Source: Ganoderma boninense (Eukaryota > Basidiomycota > Agaricomycetes > Polyporales > Polyporaceae). From it: a DNA stretch of 53,935 nt. Below are positions 49,515 through 53,935 of this stretch, piece after piece. Below the pieces are notes generated by a model that worked only from the letters and a program-made list of their open reading frames with translations, did no database searches and was not told the origin of the DNA. The stretch spans positions 18,183-72,117 of the forward strand of contig PJEW03000019.1 of the NCBI GenBank assembly GCA_002900995.3, given 5' to 3'. A program made the position numbers and the translations under genes. Numbering within the stretch: the first letter of the stretch is position 1; every line of letters starts with the position of its first letter.

Positions 49515-49860
49515 CCTTATATAATTATTTGGAGATGGTTAAGGTTGTAATAAAACTTCCTACGTTATAAAATTGCTGTACCTATAGAAATATTAAAGTT
49601 ATTAAGGATAAAAAAAAGTTAAGTCTATGTATTTTTTGGACCTCTTTAGAGGGCCGTCAAATAGAGGAGATAAAAATTTAGTCCTAGAAAATTGAGTATT
49701 CAGATTAGCTTAAATATAGTATAAGAGAAAGCAAATATCAAATTTTTTTGATTTATTTATTTCTAAAAAAAAGTTTATGTTATTACCCTGAAAACCTTTA
49801 TATTTGGATAGATTGATATAAAGGTTAAATTAAAAATCTATTCTCTACAAACTTAACTTT
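49515..49860 (+). repeat. Non-coding repeat module downstream of trnR, copy 1
   Basis: It is collinear with 52030-52360: CCTACGTTATAAAATTGCTG, TACCTATAGAAATATTAAAG, CTCTTTAGAGGGC, TTTAGTCCTAGAAAATTGAG and GATTAGCTTAA are conserved, with variable AT-rich bases between. CTCTTTAGAG is a palindrome. The pattern of conserved blocks suggests a structured RNA or leader. Confidence 0.55.
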
Positions 49861-49864
49861 AAAA

Positions 49865-50875
49865 ATGGAAAACAAAAATTATTGGGTTGTTAAATCACCT
49901 TATTACCCCCCAGCAGACATTTCTCATTTATCTGTAAAACAGTTAAAGGATTTAAAATTAAAAATTAAAAAATTTTTCATTGATGAATTTTTACCAATGT
50001 ATCAACCCTGAAAATTGTTTGAATACAGAGATCTAACTGAAGAAGAAGAAATCGAAACTGCTAAAAAATCTAATTGTATTTTAGCTATGCTAACTAAATC
50101 AGATTACCCTAATGAAAATGAAAGTATTCAAGGATTTAGTACAGAATACATAATCAAATTATTCTATGTTAATCATCATTATATATTAAACTTATTTTCA
50201 GAAAATTTAGACAAATTTATAAATTTAGCTAAAAATTCTGTAAGTATAGGTCCTACCAAAATAGTTTGTGTAGACAATAGATTCTACAATAATTTCTATC
50301 CCGAAGATGAAGAAGCTTTCATTTATTTTTGTAACTATAAAGAATTAATAGATTCGAACAAATTAAAAGATCAAAAATGGATAAAAAACAAAATTTTTGT
50401 TTTTAATCATATTAGATATGAACATCTAGTATTTCTACTTAGAACTGATGGAATAATTATTTCAGGGGGAACTCACAAAAGAAGACATATTATTTCACCT
50501 TTAGAACTTCATTTTGTAATGAATTTACTCTTATTTTTTAATATTAGTAATAAAATTCATAAAGAACAAGTAAACTATTTAAATTATATTGCCCAATCTT
50601 TTCATCATAAATCATTTAAAGAAAAAGATTACTCCTACAAAAATAAATTACTTCTATTTATAGAAATTTGTAAACTCATCTTCAATTATGTTGATGAAAA
50701 AAATAATAAAAATAGTAGAAGATCTAGAATTATTTATAAAAATACATTTTACTGTAGTATGGATATTATTGTTAAAGAGGATGGGATTGTTGTTCAACCT
50801 AACTGCATTTGTGTTGAATTCTTACAAGAATTATTAAATAAAGTAGAAAAAAGAATTTCAATTCTAAGTTCTTAA
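49865..50875 (+). CDS. Unrecognised soluble protein, 336 aa, needs TGA as Trp
   Basis: ATG 49865 to TAA 50875, with one TGA at 50009-50011 (FLPMYQPW-KLFEYRDL); without this reading only the C-terminal 286 residues would be open. No membrane helix or signal is evident. It is rich in Asn, Lys, Ile and Phe. Features: charged N-terminus (YYPPADISHLSVKQLKDLKL), TEEEEIETAKKSN, NFYPEDEEAFIYFCNYKE, an RTDGIIISGGTHKRRHIIS stretch with His and Arg, and a Cys-containing end (NTFYCSMDIIVKEDG, QPNCICVEFLQ). No homing, polymerase or plasmid motif is recognised. It lies directly after the repeat module at 49515 and is followed by a C5 tract seven bases past the stop. Confidence 0.65.
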
Positions 50876-51296
50876 ACTAATACCCCCACAAACGCTTATA
50901 AATAATATTTCCCCCTTTCATTCTCCCAAAGAGAGGGACCATGCCCATGTAGGTGTAATAAATAAGAGTACCTAATCCCGAAGCTGGTATTCTAACAACA
51001 TATCCAGTATTAATGCCAGATATCTTTACCCAAGATATGGACTTTAGTTCAATGATAAGGAACTTTTACTTAAAGTATCTCCCCTCCCCTTCTACAAAGC
51101 TAAATTATTAAAATTAATTATCTAATTGGCTTAAACTTTATTTATCCGTATTACATTTTATAAAAGCCCAAATCCGCTACTAAGTTTTAGATAAACGAAT
51201 GTATTTTTCTATGGGTTGGGGGATAAAAAAAAGTAGCTATTTTAACGGTGATGTAAAGTAATAAACAAAATTAACCAACGTTAATTAAAAGTTAAA
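50876..51296 (+). promoter_or_regulatory. Spacer with copy of the rps3 leader
   Basis: 50882-50886 and about 50910 are C5 tracts. 51095-51290 repeats parts of the rps3 leader (24957-25230), ending TTAACCAACGTTAATTAA, but no rps3 follows. Confidence 0.45.
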
Positions 51297-51524
51297 ATAC
51301 TATTAAACTTAAAATTTTACATCAGAAAATCAATTAATTACTATTCTCAAATAGTTAAAATCATACTGGTAATTTATACTAGAACTTTTAAATCTGCATT
51401 CTTATTATTAGTATTGGGTGTATTAAGTTTCTTCTATAAATATAGGGACACTAATAGAGGTAATAGCCTTGAATATATAAATTATAAATTAATAACTGAA
51501 TCATTTTGGTACAATCTCTACTAA
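51297..51524 (+). CDS. Possible small membrane ORF after rps3-like leader
   Basis: Starting from ATA 51297 (no ATG), 75 codons run to TAA 51522-51524: a basic start (NLKFYIRKSINYYSQIVKII), a helix (SAFLLLVLGVLSFFYKYRD) and NSLEYINYKLITESFWYNLY. No homologue is recognised. It may be a remnant. Confidence 0.25.
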   Translation: MLLNLKFYIRKSINYYSQIVKIILVIYTRTFKSAFLLLVLGVLSFFYKYRDTNRGNSLEYINYKLITESFWYNLY

Positions 51525-51953
51525 CTAACGCCCTCCTTCTCCTAAAAATTTCAACCTTAGCCTGGAATTCAATAATCGGATAAATATTTGGTACACTATT
51601 AAATCCACTTAATGAGAATCCGAGCGGTAAAGAATTTTTATAACATCCTAATTTAAGTAACCAATTAATTAATATTAAATATCATATGATTATTATTATA
51701 AAAAATAATTATTATAGTAATAATCTTTAACTTAATATAAATGATCACTTTAGATACTCTAACTTATTATTATACTCATTTCTTGGTTAATTAGCTAGAT
51801 CGTTTTACCTTGGTGAAAAGGGTTACCTTATGTTTAGATATATTTGGTATAAGGCTTAAAAAAATCAATTATTATTATAAATATATAGTAAAACTACGGA
51901 CTGTTAATATGTTTTTAATACAAAGTATTATAGGTTTTCTTGTGTACATTTTA
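51525..51953 (+). other. Spacer
   Basis: It contains a 16-base match to the end of atp9 (TTATTATTATACTCAT at about 51765). No gene is supported; an open frame at 51810 overlaps the tRNA that follows. Confidence 0.35.
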
Positions 51954-52025
51954 ATTCCCTTCGTTCAATTGGTAAAACAAAGTTCTTCGATACCTTAATT
52001 AGTGGTTCGATTCTACTAGAGAAAA
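51954..52025 (+). tRNA. tRNA-Arg-like (UCG), weakly paired copy
   Basis: It aligns with trnR(ACG) at 49437. The loop CTTCGAT gives UCG. The acceptor (TTCCCT/AGAGAA) and T stem (AGTGG/CTACT) each have mismatches, and trnR(UCG) already exists at 21249, so it may be a pseudogene. Confidence 0.5.
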
Positions 52026-52029
52026 AATC

Positions 52030-52360
52030 CTCTTAATATAATTAAAAACATTTATTCAATTTTAATTATTCGGAGAAGATTCAGGTGGTAATTAAACATT
52101 CTACGTTATAAAATTGCTGTACCTATAGAAATATTAAAGTTATTAAGGATTAAAAAGTTATGTTGGTATAATCTATATATTGGAGCTCTTTAGAGGGCGG
52201 TAATATAGATAAAAAATTTAGTCCTAGAAAATTGAGTATTCTGATTAGCTTAAGTATAGTATAGAGAAAGCAAATATCATTTTGATTTATTTATTTCTAA
52301 GTTTATTTTATTTACCCTAATAAAACCCTTTATATTTAAATAGATTGGTAAGTAACCTTT
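52030..52360 (+). repeat. Non-coding repeat module, copy 2
   Basis: Same ordered conserved blocks as 49515-49860, again just after a tRNA-Arg copy, and followed by a different ORF (family C). Confidence 0.55.
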
Positions 52361-52415
52361 AAAATATGGATGAATTTAATAAGCTTCAAATCATCCCTAA
52401 TATATTAACATAATA

Positions 52416-53451
52416 ATGTATATGAACAATATACCTATTCAATATAAAAAAAAAATAACAATGTCATTTCAAAAATATAAATTGTTTGCTATCTTTTCGT
52501 TTTTTGCTATCATAAGTTTACTTTTAATTGTAATTGACATAGAATTGGTATACGAACAAACTATTGTAAAACTAGAAAGAATTATTTCTAATGGAACAGT
52601 AGTTTACTTATCACACAAATTGTCTTTAGTTTCGGCATGGTTACTAATAAGTTACTTTTCTTATTTAAAATTTTTACCTAAATCCATAGTGTCAGTTATT
52701 AATAGGTTAAGTTTCTTTGAATTATTTATAATTCTGTTAACCATTTTTATGTGTTTTATGTTTATAATGACAATAGCTCATGATTATATTGCCCCACTTA
52801 CAAATGATCCCAGTCTTTATCACTGGATGGCTTCTAATTCTAATAAACCGTGTTCATGTGGTAATCCTACTTTACCTGTCCCTTCAAACCCTAGTGGTAA
52901 TGCTACTAACGGTTTAATAATGGCTGGGACTGCTACTGCAGGGTTCAAATTAACTCAAAAAGTACCAACAGCGGGAGGGAAACTGATGTGTGTGTGTGGT
53001 GGAATAATTGCCAGGAGGATTAGCTATAGCAGCTAAAAATCTAAGTGGTAATTTAACTGAAAATATTGGAAAAAGTAATTTTATTTCCAATAGTTAAATC
53101 ATGGCTATCCTAAAAGATACCCTTCATTTAACAGGTAATGATGCTTTAGATTTATTAAATATAATTCAATCTTTTCAAAAACTACAATTTTTATTTATTA
53201 TTCTAATCTGCTATAACATAATCTTCACCCATATTAACTTAGTTAAATTAGAAGGTTTCTTAGTAAGATTTTTACCAGCAATTGTTGTAAGATGGTACGT
53301 AAGATCTATGTCTGTTTACCAGAAAACTAGTTTAATTTTTCTTATTTGTTTTATTATATTATTAACAATTTGTAACGCATATTCGAGATACTACTTAGGG
53401 TTTTTCATTGATAACTTTGATGGGATTATAAAATTCTATTCTAATAAGTAA
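52416..53451 (+). pseudogene. Family C membrane-protein ORF, copy C2 (one frameshift, one TAA)
   Basis: Unknown product. 52416-53036: MYMNNIPIQYK, helix 1 (FAIFSFFAIISLLLIVIDIE), ERIISNGTVVYLSHK, helix 2 (AWLLISYFSYLKFLPKSIV), helix 3 (ELFIILLTIFMCFMFIMTI), HDYIAPLTNDPSLYHWMAS, CSCGNPTLPVPSNPSGN, then a Gly/Ala-rich region. Near 53010 an extra C (GCC for GC) shifts the frame; the collinear continuation is AGGLAIAAKNLSGNLTENIG, then TAA at 53095-53097 where C1 has Asn, then MAILKDTLHLTGNDALDLLN and a C-terminal helix up to 53451. It is better preserved than C1. The start is inside the leader motif AATAATGTATAT. A C6 tract follows 13 bases after the stop. Confidence 0.62.
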
Positions 53452-53471
53452 TTATTTATAATTACCCCCCT

Positions 53472-53608
53472 ATTTTAGCTTTAGTACCTTTATTACTATT
53501 AATTGAATTAACTAGTTATTTACCTAGAGCTTTAACTCTAGGTATCAGATTATTTGCTAATATGGTTGCCGGTTGTATTTGAATTAAATTTTTAGCAACA
53601 TTCTTGTA
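53472..53608 (+). pseudogene. atp6 fragment
   Basis: It encodes ALVPLLLLIELTSYLPRALT, then LGIRLFANMVAGCIW, the helix around the essential Arg of ATP synthase subunit a. TGA is used for one Trp. It breaks off and is joined directly to a cob fragment. Confidence 0.82.
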
Positions 53609-53614
53609 CCAAAT

Positions 53615-53833
53615 GGAGGTTCTTTATTTAGACCTTTAATGAAATTTGCATTCTGGTGATTTGTTACTGATTTTATTATTTTAATATGGATTGGTTCTCA
53701 ACATCCAAACAGTCCTTATGTTGAAATAGGTAAAATAGCAACAGCATTCTACTTTAGTTGGTTCTTAGTAATAGTTCCTGTACTAGGTTTAATAGAAAAT
53801 ACTTTCATGGATCTAGCAACTGAAACAAAATAA
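53615..53833 (+). pseudogene. Second copy of the cob 3' end
   Basis: [19 protein letters not shown], then IGSQHPNSPYVEIGKIATAF and GLIENTFMDLATETK with TAA 53831-53833 match the end of cob exon 3 but differ at many residues. One Trp is TGA (TGG TGA), unlike the intact cob, which has only TGG. It has a clean C-terminus without the [10 protein letters not shown] extension. A C5 tract follows at about 53847. The last 85 bases of the window show nothing further. Confidence 0.88.
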
Positions 53834-53935
53834 TTATAATTAAAAATCCCCCTACTTCTATCAAAATATTAAGTATTACATTAAAAATATTTTAAATTAT
53901 TAATTAACAAATAAATTATAATTGAAACAAATCCA

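Noticed and set aside
49515..49860. Mitochondrial RNase P RNA
   Set aside because: I looked for the conserved P4 elements (GAAAGTC..GG and ACAGAAA-type) and could not see them; only kept as an unknown repeat.
51810..51998. 62-codon plus-strand frame
   Set aside because: It runs into the tRNA-Arg copy at 51954 and shows no conserved pattern.
1..53935. CRISPR arrays or bacterial operons
   Set aside because: No regularly spaced repeats; gene content is wholly fungal mitochondrial.
1..53935. Window as a complete circular genome
   Set aside because: The 5' part of rnl and intact cox1, nad4 and atp6 are absent, and the window end does not continue into the rnl start with recognisable rRNA.

Overview
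The window is part of a fungal mitochondrial genome, most likely from an Agaricomycete-type basidiomycete. It is strongly AT-rich. It carries the standard respiratory-chain genes, both mitochondrial rRNAs, bacterial-like tRNAs, a free-standing rps3, and 13 introns (11 group I, 2 group II), most of which encode homing endonucleases (HEs). nad4L and nad5 overlap by one base and nad2 and nad3 are one base apart, as in many fungi. Nearly everything is on the + strand; trnW(CCA) and one decayed ORF next to it are the exceptions. The window opens inside rnl, and no intact cox1, nad4 or atp6 is present, so it is a piece of a larger genome. The taxonomic call is inference.

Layout: 1-3.75 kb is the 3' part of rnl with three introns (GIY-YIG, ORF-less, LAGLIDADG). 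3.9-5.0 kb has trnC/trnR pseudogenes and a decayed membrane-protein ORF (family A). 5.7-9.0 kb is cox3 with a group II intron holding a broken reverse transcriptase. 9.2-13.9 kb is nad4L and nad5 (two LAGLIDADG introns). 14.2-15.0 kb has a second family A relic and a tRNA-like gene with anticodon UUA. 16.5-20.9 kb is rns, with a group II intron encoding a LAGLIDADG protein and a group I intron. 21.0-21.4 kb is a tRNA cluster. 21.6-24.9 kb is cox2 (two introns), then rps3 and nad6. 27.3-34.0 kb is an accessory zone: a dead HE gene, gene fragments of nad6, atp6, nad2 and atp8, intact atp8, and broken membrane-protein ORFs. 34.0-36.1 kb holds trnS, nad2 and nad3. 36.1-38.1 kb holds a dead GIY-YIG gene, a nad3 fragment and a minus-strand relic. 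38.2-39.1 kb holds trnG, trnW, trnD, atp9, trnC and trnR. 39.4-43.0 kb is nad1 (two introns). 43.1-46.6 kb is trnI and cob (two introns). 46.6-53.9 kb is a second accessory zone: a LAGLIDADG gene in frame behind cob, the intact family A member, tRNA-Arg genes in a repeated module, an unrecognised 336-aa ORF, a broken family C ORF, and an atp6/cob chimeric fragment.

The genes cooperate as usual: nad1, 2, 3, 4L, 5 and 6 are complex I subunits, cob is complex III, cox2 and cox3 complex IV, and atp8 and atp9 ATP synthase; rnl, rns, rps3 and the tRNAs translate them. Four patterns stand out. (1) nad6, nad3 and cob are each followed, in the same reading frame, by a degenerate HE gene, and each has a second, displaced copy of its own 3' end further downstream. 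This looks like repeated capture of gene tails by mobile endonucleases. (2) All intact core genes use only TGG for Trp and the only trnW seen has anticodon CCA, yet HE and accessory ORFs need TGA read as Trp. (3) Two families of multi-copy, unrecognised membrane-protein ORFs are scattered through intergenic DNA with repeated leaders, tRNA-Arg-like genes and a repeated non-coding block. (4) A run of four to six C residues lies downstream of almost every gene and may be an RNA 3'-end signal.
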